Below are positions 7,023 to 13,027 of a DNA stretch of 13,329 bases, in pieces. Location of the stretch: contig CAJUKJ010000025.1 in assembly GCA_910587365.1 (NCBI GenBank), positions 1-13,329 on the forward strand, given 5' to 3'. Position 1 is the first letter of the stretch. Each line of letters begins with the position of its first letter. This DNA comes from an uncultured Christensenellaceae bacterium. GTDB taxonomy: Bacteria; Bacillota; Clostridia; Christensenellales; Borkfalkiaceae. A program made the translations under genes and the position numbers. The notes beneath the pieces are model-generated. The model ran no database searches and was not told where the DNA came from. It worked only from the letters and a program-made list of their open reading frames with translations.

Positions 7023-7166
7023 TTATTTAACAGTATTACTACTGTCAATCGCACCGCCAAGAATATTTCCTATTATATCGCCGATGTTCTGATTAGATGC
7101 ATTACTCTCATACTTAGAACCGTCAGGGATAGTAACATATCCCTTATCGTCTGAAAACCAAAGTGT
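7023..7166 (-). pseudogene. Tail of a dead or truncated gene
   Basis: A minus-strand frame of 47 codons reads TLWFSDDKGYVTIPDGSKYE and so on. It passes NQNIGDIIGNILGGAID and ends SSNTVK, then TAA. A TAG closes the frame just before it (7167-7169), and no start codon or ribosome site is present. The residue mix (Gly, Asp, Ser, Asn, with a hydrophobic IGDIIGNILGG run) looks like real protein rather than random reading. It is best read as the C-terminal remnant of a lost gene, perhaps a surface protein. The rest of 6971-7250 holds nothing else recognisable. Confidence 0.4.
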
Positions 7167-7250
7167 CTAATCTATTTTTATCCTATGAAAGTCAATTTGT
7201 TTTGTGAAATTGTGTTAATTCCTACCAAAAAAGTTTTCGTCGGTTTGTAA

Positions 7251-7282
7251 AAAAATACGCGTTTACCAAAACGCGTATTTTT
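7251..7282 (-). terminator. Terminator of the lipoprotein operon
   Basis: A perfect 14-bp inverted repeat, AAAAATACGCGTTT/AAACGCGTATTTTT, with a 4-base loop starts five bases after the stop of the 68-residue gene. On the minus strand the U-run continues beyond the stem. Confidence 0.9.
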
Positions 7283-7286
7283 TAAG

Positions 7287-7493
7287 TCAGTCTGACCATT
7301 TGTGCTTGTCAAGCACCCTGTCCTTTACGTCGTCGTAATACTCGAAATATTTTTCGCGTATTTCGTCCGCCGTCATATTTTCGTCTATCAGGTTAAGCAT
7401 TGCGTCAAGCTCTTCGGGCGTAAAGTCCGAAAGGCAGAACTCGCCGTCGAACGCCTGCGCAAGCTTCATTAAATCCCAGCCCGTAGCTTTCAT
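7287..7493 (-). CDS. Small acidic protein, unknown function
   Basis: This is a 68-residue, strongly acidic protein with many Asp and Glu and no signal peptide or membrane segment. It is therefore probably cytoplasmic. Most of it should be helical: MKATGWDLMKLAQAF, then FTPEELDAMLNLI and MTADEIREKYFEYYDDVKDRVL. No family is recognised. Its ATG shares one base with the TAA stop of the upstream lipoprotein gene (TAATG), and the AAAGGAG site lies inside that gene's last codons. Translational coupling, and so a role tied to the lipoproteins, is likely. It is the last gene before the operon terminator. It could be a partner, chaperone or regulator of the lipoproteins, but nothing in the sequence decides this. 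Confidence 0.8.
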   Translation of the reverse strand: MKATGWDLMKLAQAFDGEFCLSDFTPEELDAMLNLIDENMTADEIREKYFEYYDDVKDRVLDKHKWSD

Positions 7494-8650
7494 TATTCTC
7501 CTTTAAGCTTCTTTGCCGCTTCAAGCATTTCAAGATTTGCCTTCATATCGCAGTCGCGGTCGGAATAGCTGTAATGATACGTCGTCTGCGACTGAACGGT
7601 TCCTTTAAAGCCCTGTATCGTGCCGCTCCAACGCTCCTGTACGTTATAAAAACGGAACATTCCGTTTTGCCAAAGAGTGCAATATATCATAAATCCCGTA
7701 TCGTCTTCGTCTTCAGCGTCCTTCTTCCAGCTACAATCGCCCGAACCGTTACCCTTGCGTATCATTTTAAGCGAAGCTTCGTCCCTGTTGGCAATGTCCG
7801 TGTCAATCCACATAATAACACTTATGCAACCGTCTTCGGCCTCGAAAATATTTGCTTTTTTAATTATGTTGTCGGCAAGAATATTTATGTTGGCGCGCAT
7901 TGTTATGTTATCGTTACCAGCACTTTCTTGTATGTCTTTTTCTATATCTTCGGGTGCGATAAACGCGCTCTTTTTCATTTCCACGTCAGGTTTACCCCAG
8001 TCTTTGCCGGTAGCCCATTCGCATTCAAGCATATTAACGCCAATCGACGCGTTTTCCCCGCCCTCTATTATTTTATCGCCCTCGAAGCGGTATAAAAGAT
8101 TGGTTTTGTCGGTTATCCTTATCCTCGCGCTTTCAAATAAACTTTTAAAACCGCTGATTAACCCGCCCGACTCCAAAACCTTTTTAATCGTATAATGGTA
8201 ACGGTAACCGCAGGTGTTTTCGCTCTCGTTTACCCTTAAATAGTATTCCTGTCTGGTTGCGTTTGCAAAACCGCTTCCGCCGAGGTCGGTTTCCCCGTGC
8301 TGGTTGCTGAAATATACGTACTTGTCCAAAGTCCTTTCATTGTAACAGGCATAGGCAAAAAGCTTTGCCGCTGCGGAATTTGCGGCTTGGATAACTTCCG
8401 CGTTCTCGATATCGACTTCCCCGTCCCCGTCCAAGTGCATTGCCGCAACCTGTTTATACTCTTCTATAGCCTGCCTTGAATACTGTTCGTAAGCGGGCGA
8501 CTGCGTAGGCGAAACGTTGATATCCTGCATTATGTCCGAATTGTCTATATCAACGTGCTTACCGCCGCAGCTTTTACAGCCCGAAAGAAAAGCACATACC
8601 GAAATTAGAGGCGTAATAATTAAAGTGATAACCCTTAAAACTTTTCTCAT
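7493..8650 (-). CDS. Paralogous lipoprotein B, unknown family
   Basis: This 385-residue protein has a signal peptide ending in the lipobox LSGC, with Cys25 as the lipid anchor, so it should sit on the outer membrane face. After a linker, the segment ESPAYEQYSRQAIEEYK-like helix leads to MHLDGDGEVDIENAEVI (71-87). This resembles a dockerin/EF-hand calcium loop (D-x-D-G-x-V) but has His at loop position 1 and Asn at position 12, so calcium binding is uncertain. Further conserved landmarks shared with its paralog are YACYNER, YLRVNESE..CGY, NINILA(D/E)N, an ANRDEASLKM stretch, DCSWK and SDRDCDM. Shared cysteines may form disulfides. The start is fixed by a stop just upstream. The only GGAGG (8668-8672) is 17 bases away, too far for normal use. 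It arose by tandem duplication with the gene at 8755-10035. Confidence 0.85.
   Translation of the reverse strand: MRKVLRVITLIITPLISVCAFLSGCKSCGGKHVDIDNSDIMQDINVSPTQSPAYEQYSRQAIEEYKQVAAMHLDGDGEVDIENAEVIQAANSAAAKLFAYACYNERTLDKYVYFSNQHGETDLGGSGFANATRQEYYLRVNESENTCGYRYHYTIKKVLESGGLISGFKSLFESARIRITDKTNLLYRFEGDKIIEGGENASIGVNMLECEWATGKDWGKPDVEMKKSAFIAPEDIEKDIQESAGNDNITMRANINILADNIIKKANIFEAEDGCISVIMWIDTDIANRDEASLKMIRKGNGSGDCSWKKDAEDEDDTGFMIYCTLWQNGMFRFYNVQERWSGTIQGFKGTVQSQTTYHYSYSDRDCDMKANLEMLEAAKKLKGE
8382..8438. repeat. 57-base near-identical block, copy in lipoprotein B
   Basis: This block differs from 9773-9829 at one position only (an a/g difference), while the rest of the two genes has diverged much further. 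It encodes the acidic loop and the helix after it. Confidence 0.85.
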
Positions 8651-8754
8651 TTATATTCCGTATTATTCCTCCGTCAGTTTTTTGCGATTGTAAGCCCTGC
8701 GCCAAGCCTTACAAAATAAATCCCCAAACGGCAACCCGCGTCCAACGGTTACAG

Positions 8755-10035
8755 TTATACATAAATTTCTTCTTTTTTATAGCAAATTGCCGCCTCGGCA
8801 TCTCCCATCAATTTTTTAGCCTCTTCAAGCCGTTCAAGGTTTGCCGTCATATCGCAATCCCTGCCCGAATAGCTGTAATATACCGCAATGGAAGATTCGG
8901 CAGTTCCGTCGAATATTACTATCGTCCCGTTCCAGCGTTCGGATATCATATAATGGTAAAACAGTCCGTTATCCCATAAGCTGAAAATTATTCTAAGCCC
9001 CGTGTCCTCTTGGAGATTCACGTCGTCGGGGTCGTTGTCGCCGCTCTTCCACTTACAGTCGTTGCTCGGCTCGTTCGTCCTTCGCAGCATCTTCAAGGAA
9101 GCTTCGTCTTTGTTTGCAACCTCGGTATCTATATTCATTATAATAAGATATTTGCCCGTTTCTGGGTCTTCAAATATCGTTGAGTATTTTACCACGTTTT
9201 CAGCAAGAATATTGATGTTTCCGTGTATTGTAGTAGACCACGGTCTGTCGGGGGCGTAATCGTTAAGATTTTTGTCGGTAGAGTAATCTTCCGCCTGTTT
9301 TATGATGTCAGCTTCGATGTCGTCGGGATGGATAAAATCCCCTTTAACCATAACGTCCTTGTATCCGCCCTTGACGCCCCATTTGTTATTCTGGGTTTTC
9401 CAATCGGTTTCAAAAATATTGCAACCGAGTGCTTCGTTATAAGAACCAGGCTGCATATTGCCAGTGTTGCCTTTAAATTTGTATATCGTGTCGGTATCTG
9501 TTATAATAGCCATTTTGGCTTCTTCAAACGCGCCTTTAAACGGACTTACCGCACCCGAATATTCAGTAGCGAATTTACAAGTATAAGTATAGTTGTAACC
9601 GCAATGCTCTTCGCTTTCGTTTACCCTTAAATAATAGTCCTGTTTAATAATATTGGCATAAGTACCGCCGCCGAGATTTGTTCCCGCCGTCTGGTGGTTG
9701 AACCAGGCATATTTGTCAAGGCTCCTTTCGTTATAGCACGCATAGGCGTAAAGCTTTGCCGACGCTTTATTAGCGGCTTGGATAACTTCCGCGTTCTCGA
9801 TGTCGACTTCCCCGTCCCCGTCCAAGTGCTTGTCCGCGACTGCCTTATACTCTGCAATAGCCTGTCTTGAATACTGCTCGTAAGCGGGCGTCTGCGTAGG
9901 CGGGACGTCTACGTCCTGCATTATGCTTTTGCTACCCATTTCAACCGCTTTGCTCTTTTTACAACCCGAAACGAACGCACACACAAACAGAAAGGGCGCG
10001 ATTATAACAGACAAAGCCTTAACAATTTTTTTCAT
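8755..10035 (-). CDS. Paralogous lipoprotein A, unknown family
   Basis: This 426-residue protein carries a signal peptide with lipobox VSGC and lipid-anchor Cys25. It is a clear paralog of the next gene (385 residues), roughly half identical by eye along the whole length. It has a larger loop before HGNINILAEN and a C-terminal tail of about 15 residues, GDAEAAICYKKEEIYV, that the paralog lacks. The acidic EF-hand-like loop HLDGDGEVDIENAEVI falls at residues 70-85. Conserved Cys occur in YACYNER, CGY, DCKWK and GRDCDM. No known enzyme motif is seen; a substrate-binding or adhesion role is possible but unproved. There is no Shine-Dalgarno site. A promoter ends six bases before the ATG, so the mRNA is probably leaderless. 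It is the first gene of an apparent three-gene operon. Confidence 0.87.
   Translation of the reverse strand: MKKIVKALSVIIAPFLFVCAFVSGCKKSKAVEMGSKSIMQDVDVPPTQTPAYEQYSRQAIAEYKAVADKHLDGDGEVDIENAEVIQAANKASAKLYAYACYNERSLDKYAWFNHQTAGTNLGGGTYANIIKQDYYLRVNESEEHCGYNYTYTCKFATEYSGAVSPFKGAFEEAKMAIITDTDTIYKFKGNTGNMQPGSYNEALGCNIFETDWKTQNNKWGVKGGYKDVMVKGDFIHPDDIEADIIKQAEDYSTDKNLNDYAPDRPWSTTIHGNINILAENVVKYSTIFEDPETGKYLIIMNIDTEVANKDEASLKMLRRTNEPSNDCKWKSGDNDPDDVNLQEDTGLRIIFSLWDNGLFYHYMISERWNGTIVIFDGTAESSIAVYYSYSGRDCDMTANLERLEEAKKLMGDAEAAICYKKEEIYV
9773..9829. repeat. 57-base near-identical block, copy in lipoprotein A
   Basis: Partner of the block at 8382-8438, in the same frame and orientation, with 56 of 57 bases identical. 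Local gene conversion or strong sequence constraint could explain it. Confidence 0.85.
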
Positions 10036-10041
10036 AGCGTT

Positions 10042-10070
10042 ATTTTAACATTTATTGCCGCTTTTTGCAA
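10042..10070 (-). promoter_or_regulatory. Promoter of the lipoprotein operon, leaderless
   Basis: On the minus strand, TTGCAA (10070-10065) and TAAAAT (10047-10042) are 17 bases apart. Six bases separate the -10 box from the ATG at 10035, so transcription should start at or next to the A of the start codon. The -35 hexamer and the spacing match the cysE promoter. Confidence 0.65.
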
Positions 10071-10127
10071 TGATTTTTTGTGATAATCAGACAAAAATGT
10101 AATAAAAAAACGTGATAAAAGTAATTG

Positions 10128-10991
10128 CTATTCACTGACAAAAGCCGAAGCCCACAGCGGGTAGCCGAATTTTGCCGAAATATGTCGGCATTTGCAATTG
10201 AACGCGTAGAAAATACCGTACCCCTCGCCGTACAACGTTTCAAGATTGCCAAGCCCTTTCGAAATTATTACGTCGCTTTCGCTTAACAGCTTTAAAACCT
10301 CTGGCGAAACCTCTTTAAGGTAAGTGCCGGGAACGTCGGTATTATTTGAAACCACCCGTGCGTATGAGTTTAAACATACTTCCTTAGCGTCGTAAATAGT
10401 TACGTCGTTTATAATCGGCTTACCGCGCACGACAGACGTCACGGAAATTTGGGGATATAGCTTTTTTATTACGCGGATAAGAATTTTATCAAGGACTATC
10501 TCCCCGCAATTATCGTGCAGATAGCAAAGCGTTTTTGAAACTTTAAGTTTGCTTTTAAACTTTTCAAGCGTCGGCTCAGCCGCCGACGCGCGTTCGGCGG
10601 CCTCAAGCACAAAGCTTACACTGTCCCCGTCAAGATTGGCAAGCCTTGCAAAGTCGATATAATTTGACGCCATTGCAAACTTCAACGCTTCTCCGACAGG
10701 GTCGGAAGATGCGATTATCTTTTTATATAACTGCTCCTCCATTGCAAGCAAAGTGCGGTTAAACAGCGACTTTTCACGGGAATAATCTATTCCGCAACCG
10801 AAAATTTTACGGTGATATAAGTCAATATCACGCATCAGCAAGGGGGCGCAGTAATTGGAAGGCGGGTTTTCGCAAAGGGCTTTTACCCCTGATTTAAATT
10901 CTTGTAGTTTGGTTTTATCCGTCTGCTCCCTTTCAACCTTCTTCATCTGGCTGTTGAATAGACAGCTTTTACATTCTATATCAAGTTCCAT
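10128..10991 (-). CDS. DUF89/ARMT1-like metal-dependent phosphatase
   Basis: This is a DUF89 protein of about 287 residues. The family includes metal-dependent phosphatases thought to clear damaged or surplus phosphometabolites (sugar phosphates, damaged cofactors). Family marks are a CxxC near the start (ECKSC), the metal-site motif LHDNCGEIVLD at about residues 158-168, VRGKPIINDVTIYDA near 188-202, NTDVPG near 217-222, ISKGLGNLETLYGE near 243-256, and a Cys pair (NCKC) close to the C-terminus. The Asp-Asn of HDN and the later Asp should hold a divalent metal. The start at 10991 is preferred because homologs begin MxLDxECxxC. An ATG at 11015 would add eight residues. Neither start has a clear ribosome site. 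The gene follows a MITE-like element that may have replaced its original upstream region. The substrate is unknown. Confidence 0.88.
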   Translation of the reverse strand: MELDIECKSCLFNSQMKKVEREQTDKTKLQEFKSGVKALCENPPSNYCAPLLMRDIDLYHRKIFGCGIDYSREKSLFNRTLLAMEEQLYKKIIASSDPVGEALKFAMASNYIDFARLANLDGDSVSFVLEAAERASAAEPTLEKFKSKLKVSKTLCYLHDNCGEIVLDKILIRVIKKLYPQISVTSVVRGKPIINDVTIYDAKEVCLNSYARVVSNNTDVPGTYLKEVSPEVLKLLSESDVIISKGLGNLETLYGEGYGIFYAFNCKCRHISAKFGYPLWASAFVSE

Positions 10992-11028
10992 ACGCAATGC
11001 CGCTTTAAACCACATAAAAAAGTTTTTT

Positions 11029-11151
11029 GTCGGTTTTTATAAACGAGCAGAACAAGGCGAACGCGCATTTGCGACGAGGCGCGTACACAGAAGTACGTAA
11101 CCCGCGAAAAGCACAGTTCAACGCAGTTATGCGACGTTTAGAGAAAGCGAC
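11029..11151. mobile_element. MITE-like element with imperfect terminal inverted repeats
   Basis: GTCGGTTTTTATAAACG (11029-11045) matches the reverse complement of 11135-11151, GTCGCTTTCTCTAAACG, at 14 of 17 positions. The 89 bases between are GC-rich, lack a useful frame, and have a central hairpin, CGTAC-acagaa-GTACG. The size, inverted ends and lack of coding fit a miniature inverted-repeat element or a structured intergenic repeat. A similar end (AAAAAAGTTTT-x-GTCGGTTT) occurs alone near 7227-7246. No target-site duplication is evident. Confidence 0.5.
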
Positions 11152-11163
11152 AATATCATTATA

Positions 11164-11204
11164 GCATAAAAAAAAGCAATTGCAAATTAACTGCAACTGC
11201 TTTT
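11164..11204 (-). terminator. Terminator of the 97-residue gene
   Basis: On the minus strand, AAAAGCAGTTGCA pairs with TGCAATTGCTTTT (a G-U wobble completes the stem), followed by eight T in a row. It starts 12 bases after the stop codon. Confidence 0.88.
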
Positions 11205-11216
11205 ATTTTTACTATA

Positions 11217-11510
11217 TTAATCCGACATCCAGGTATCAAAAGAAAATTTAATACCGTTTTCTGCGCAGAACTTATTAAATTCACGCATATTAAACTCTTT
11301 GCCGAACTCGGCAATAAGCATTTCTTCAAGAGTTCCGCTGTGAAGCTTGCTTAGCTGTTCTTTCAGCTTTTTGGCGTTTTCACTATCTATATTATACCAC
11401 ATTTCCAAATCGGCCCCGCCGTATTCGGATATACCGTAATCTACTACTTCAACCCTTATGCTGCCGCTATCATATTCGGTAAGTAATAAACCGCTTGTAT
11501 CCTCTCTCAT
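11217..11510 (-). CDS. Small cytoplasmic protein, unknown function
   Basis: This 97-residue protein has no signal or membrane segment. The N-terminal half looks like beta strands (LLLTEYDSGSIRVEVVDYGI, then a Tyr/Gly-rich turn and LEMWYNID). The second half looks helical (ENAKKLKEQLSKL, LEEMLIAEFG, MREFNKFCAENGI) and ends FSFDTWMSD. No family is recognised, though similar small proteins with a C-terminal KFCxENGIxxxFxTW pattern seem common in Clostridia. Some immunity proteins look like this, but no toxin gene is adjacent. It is a self-contained unit: promoter TTGAAA-16-TATAAT at 11537-11564, GGGAG six bases before the ATG, and a strong terminator right after the stop. Confidence 0.8.
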   Translation of the reverse strand: MREDTSGLLLTEYDSGSIRVEVVDYGISEYGGADLEMWYNIDSENAKKLKEQLSKLHSGTLEEMLIAEFGKEFNMREFNKFCAENGIKFSFDTWMSD

Positions 11511-11536
11511 TGTAACTCCCTTTAATTTGTCTTAGA

Positions 11537-11564
11537 ATTATAAGATTGCAACAAATGCTTTCAA
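11537..11564 (-). promoter_or_regulatory. Promoter of the 97-residue gene
   Basis: On the minus strand, TTGAAA (11564-11559) and a perfect TATAAT (11542-11537) are 16 bases apart. The predicted start near 11530 leaves a leader of about 20 bases with a good ribosome site. Confidence 0.75.
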
Positions 11565-11573
11565 TGATATAGT
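11546..11573 (+). promoter_or_regulatory. Possible divergent promoter for a small transcript
   Basis: On the plus strand, TTGCAA (11546-11551) and TATAGT (11568-11573) are 16 bases apart and overlap the promoter on the other strand. The predicted start is near 11580. Use of the two promoters would be mutually exclusive. Confidence 0.4.
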
Positions 11574-11579
11574 ACACTA

Positions 11580-11725
11580 AATTTATCAATATTAAACAAT
11601 GGCAAAACAACTAAATGAAATTGCAAATATACCGAATGGCGATAACAGTTAATTATCGTGACAAACAAAAACAACTTGATAAAACGCTCTTAAACTTTTT
11701 GTTTAAGAGCGTTTTGCTTTATTTA
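11580..11725 (+). ncRNA. Candidate small RNA or 17-residue peptide gene
   Basis: A transcript from the plus-strand promoter would be about 140 bases long and end at a perfect 15-bp hairpin (11681-11715) followed by GCTTTATTTATT. It contains one short frame, ATG at 11599 reading MAKQLNEIANIPNGDNS and then a stop, with no ribosome site. It could be a small regulatory RNA, a peptide message, or leftover sequence. The rest of 11511-11855 holds no gene. Confidence 0.3.
11681..11715 (+). terminator. Perfect 15-bp hairpin, probable terminator
   Basis: AAAACGCTCTTAAAC and GTTTAAGAGCGTTTT enclose a loop of five T. The downstream U-run is interrupted (GCTTTATTTATT), so termination strength is uncertain. 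It could also stop leftward transcription from the hydrolase gene. Confidence 0.6.
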
Positions 11726-11739
11726 TTAACCCCGTATGG

Positions 11740-11858
11740 GAACTATACTTTTTATAGTTCAGGACTATAAATTGAAATTTAGCGGCGTATCGCCGCACCC
11801 GTGTATCTTTATTGCCGAACCGCTTAAATGACTTCACAGCACGTCAAATTGAAATTTA
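11740..11858. repeat. Repeat-rich patch at the 3' end of the hydrolase gene
   Basis: The 13-base sequence AAATTGAAATTTA occurs twice (11769-11781 and 11846-11858), and the second copy includes the hydrolase stop codon. The hairpins GAACTATA-ctttt-TATAGTTC (11740-11760) and GCGGCG-tat-CGCCGC (11782-11796) lie alongside. It may mark the edge of an inserted segment or act as a leftward terminator region. Neither is proven. Confidence 0.4.
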
Positions 11859-12596
11859 ACGAACTAATCTTTTTACCCTCTCAACATAATCATCTGCATG
11901 ATTTATGCTAATATCCCCATGATAATACCCTTGTAATACATCAAGTTCACTATTTGGTATTAAATCAGCAATTTTAGTTGCCGATTTTTTCATAATAGGT
12001 CTTTCTTTACTTCCAACTAATACAAGAACTTTTGCTCTAGTATGTGATAAAGTATCTTTGACTTCATAACTAGAATTTGACTTCATAAAAGCAATTAAAT
12101 TATCTTTTGTAATTTTACAAGTATCTTCATAATACATATCAAACAAACTGTTTTTAAGTTTTAAACTTTTAAACTGTAGTTTTGAAAACCATTTTTTACT
12201 TATTAAACAATATGATAAATTAAATGTTGGCTCTATCATTTTATAAGTAAAATTCATAGGAATTGCCAAAGCACTTTCAACAATAGCATATTCACATATA
12301 TTGGGATTTTTAGATAGTATTTCTAACAATATTTGTCCTCCTAATGATAATCCTCCAATTAGTTTTACTTTTCCATTATAATTATCATTTATAAAATTTA
12401 TTATTTCTAAAGCATTACTTTCAATGGAAGTAAAATTTGTATCACTATTCGAATGTCCGTCTAGTATAGGGATAACTATGTGAAATTCATCTTCAAGCAA
12501 TCCTATTTCATCTATATAATTCCACCAAGAAAGACCACCACCATGCAATAAAATTATAATATCTTTATTCTTTGAACCATATTCTTTATATTCCAT
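11856..12596 (-). CDS. Alpha/beta hydrolase, probably horizontally acquired
   Basis: This 246-residue alpha/beta hydrolase-fold protein has no signal peptide, so it is probably cytoplasmic. The oxyanion motif HGGG is at residues 18-21 and the nucleophile elbow GLSLG at 82-86, with Ser84. A cap region (about 110-175) is rich in Lys and aromatic residues. The catalytic His is likely His226 in YYHGDIS, and the acid is near Glu198 in GSKERP. Carboxylesterase or peptidase-like hydrolysis is expected, but the substrate cannot be told. The coding sequence is strikingly AT-rich (about 30% GC by eye) and uses A/T-ending codons, unlike every neighbour. That suggests transfer from a lower-GC Clostridium-like donor. 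AGGTG lies five bases before the ATG. The promoter is at 12631-12659. Confidence 0.9.
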   Translation of the reverse strand: MEYKEYGSKNKDIIILLHGGGLSWWNYIDEIGLLEDEFHIVIPILDGHSNSDTNFTSIESNALEIINFINDNYNGKVKLIGGLSLGGQILLEILSKNPNICEYAIVESALAIPMNFTYKMIEPTFNLSYCLISKKWFSKLQFKSLKLKNSLFDMYYEDTCKITKDNLIAFMKSNSSYEVKDTLSHTRAKVLVLVGSKERPIMKKSATKIADLIPNSELDVLQGYYHGDISINHADDYVERVKRLVR

Positions 12597-12630
12597 CTTA
12601 CACCTATAAATTACTGTTTGTCGTAGTCAC

Positions 12631-12659
12631 AGTATAGCAAAACCGCGACAAAAAAACAA
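12631..12659 (-). promoter_or_regulatory. Extended -10 promoter of the hydrolase gene
   Basis: On the minus strand, TTGTTT (12659-12654), 17 bases and TATACT (12636-12631) are preceded by TGC, an extended -10. Its -35 box overlaps the T-run of the terminator just upstream, so rRNA transcription ending there and hydrolase initiation share bases. Confidence 0.55.
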
Positions 12660-12684
12660 GGAAAACCGCAATTATTTTTCCTCG
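12650..12684 (-). terminator. Terminator after the truncated 5S copy
   Basis: On the minus strand, CGAGGAAAA pairs with TTTTCCTTG (with one G-U wobble) around a 10-base loop, followed by seven T. Confidence 0.8.
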
Positions 12685-12709
12685 CTTTTATCTCTATGAA
12701 ATACATCGT

Positions 12710-12770
12710 TTTTTTGAAATCCGGCAACTACCTTATCTCCCAATTCGTGTCCAAATCAGTACTTCTGGCG
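12710..12770 (-). pseudogene. Truncated duplicate of the 5S rRNA 3' end
   Basis: These 61 bases are identical to 13018-13078. They cover the last 51 bases of the 5S gene plus 10 bases beyond its 3' end. The 5' part of the 5S is missing: after 12770 the sequence changes abruptly. It cannot make a 5S rRNA because the 5' strand of helix I is gone. Confidence 0.85.
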
Positions 12771-12983
12771 ACGAGCATTGCGTATCTTACAAACAGTGGA
12801 CACCCACTGTTTGTGCAATGCGAGATGATTGAGCGCATAACGCTACGCGCAAACGATGACCGAACGCGCCGTCCTTCCTTACGGCGCGTGAGAAAAGAGC
12901 TTAACTCGACTTTTAAAGTCGTTTAAGCTATATTTTGGCGGAAGTAGTGTTTGGCACAATTGCGCGCATTGTAATTGCGCGTC
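12771..12983. other. Hairpin-rich spacer between the two 5S copies
   Basis: No gene is seen. The segment holds a long hairpin (12775-12821: 11 bp, a 7-base bulge, then 7 bp more), a 9-bp GC hairpin ACGCGCCGT/ACGGCGCGT (12864-12889), and an AGCTTAA...TTAAGCT stem (about 12896-12923). It also holds repeated AATTGCGCG units (about 12958-12982). The bases ACGCGCCGTCCT occur both here (12864-12875) and upstream of the intact 5S (near 13219-13230), so part of it may be an old copy of the spacer before the 5S gene. Confidence 0.5.
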
Positions 12984-13015
12984 AAAAAATAAAGTACCCA
13001 CAAAGTGGATACTTT
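12984..13015 (-). terminator. Terminator of the intact 5S / rRNA operon
   Basis: On the minus strand, AAAGTATCCAC pairs with GTGGGTACTTT (U-G wobble) around a 3-base loop, followed by ATTTTTTG. It starts 12 bases after the 5S 3' end. Confidence 0.88.
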
Positions 13016-13027
13016 ACTTTTTTGAAA

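Noticed and set aside
10052..11196. Minus-strand short frames at 10052-10252 and 11005-11196
   Set aside because: The first overlaps the DUF89 gene in another frame; the second runs through the MITE-like element and has no start signals.
12696..12926. Plus-strand 76-codon open frame
   Set aside because: It runs antisense through the 5S fragment and hairpins, has no ribosome site and no protein-like pattern.
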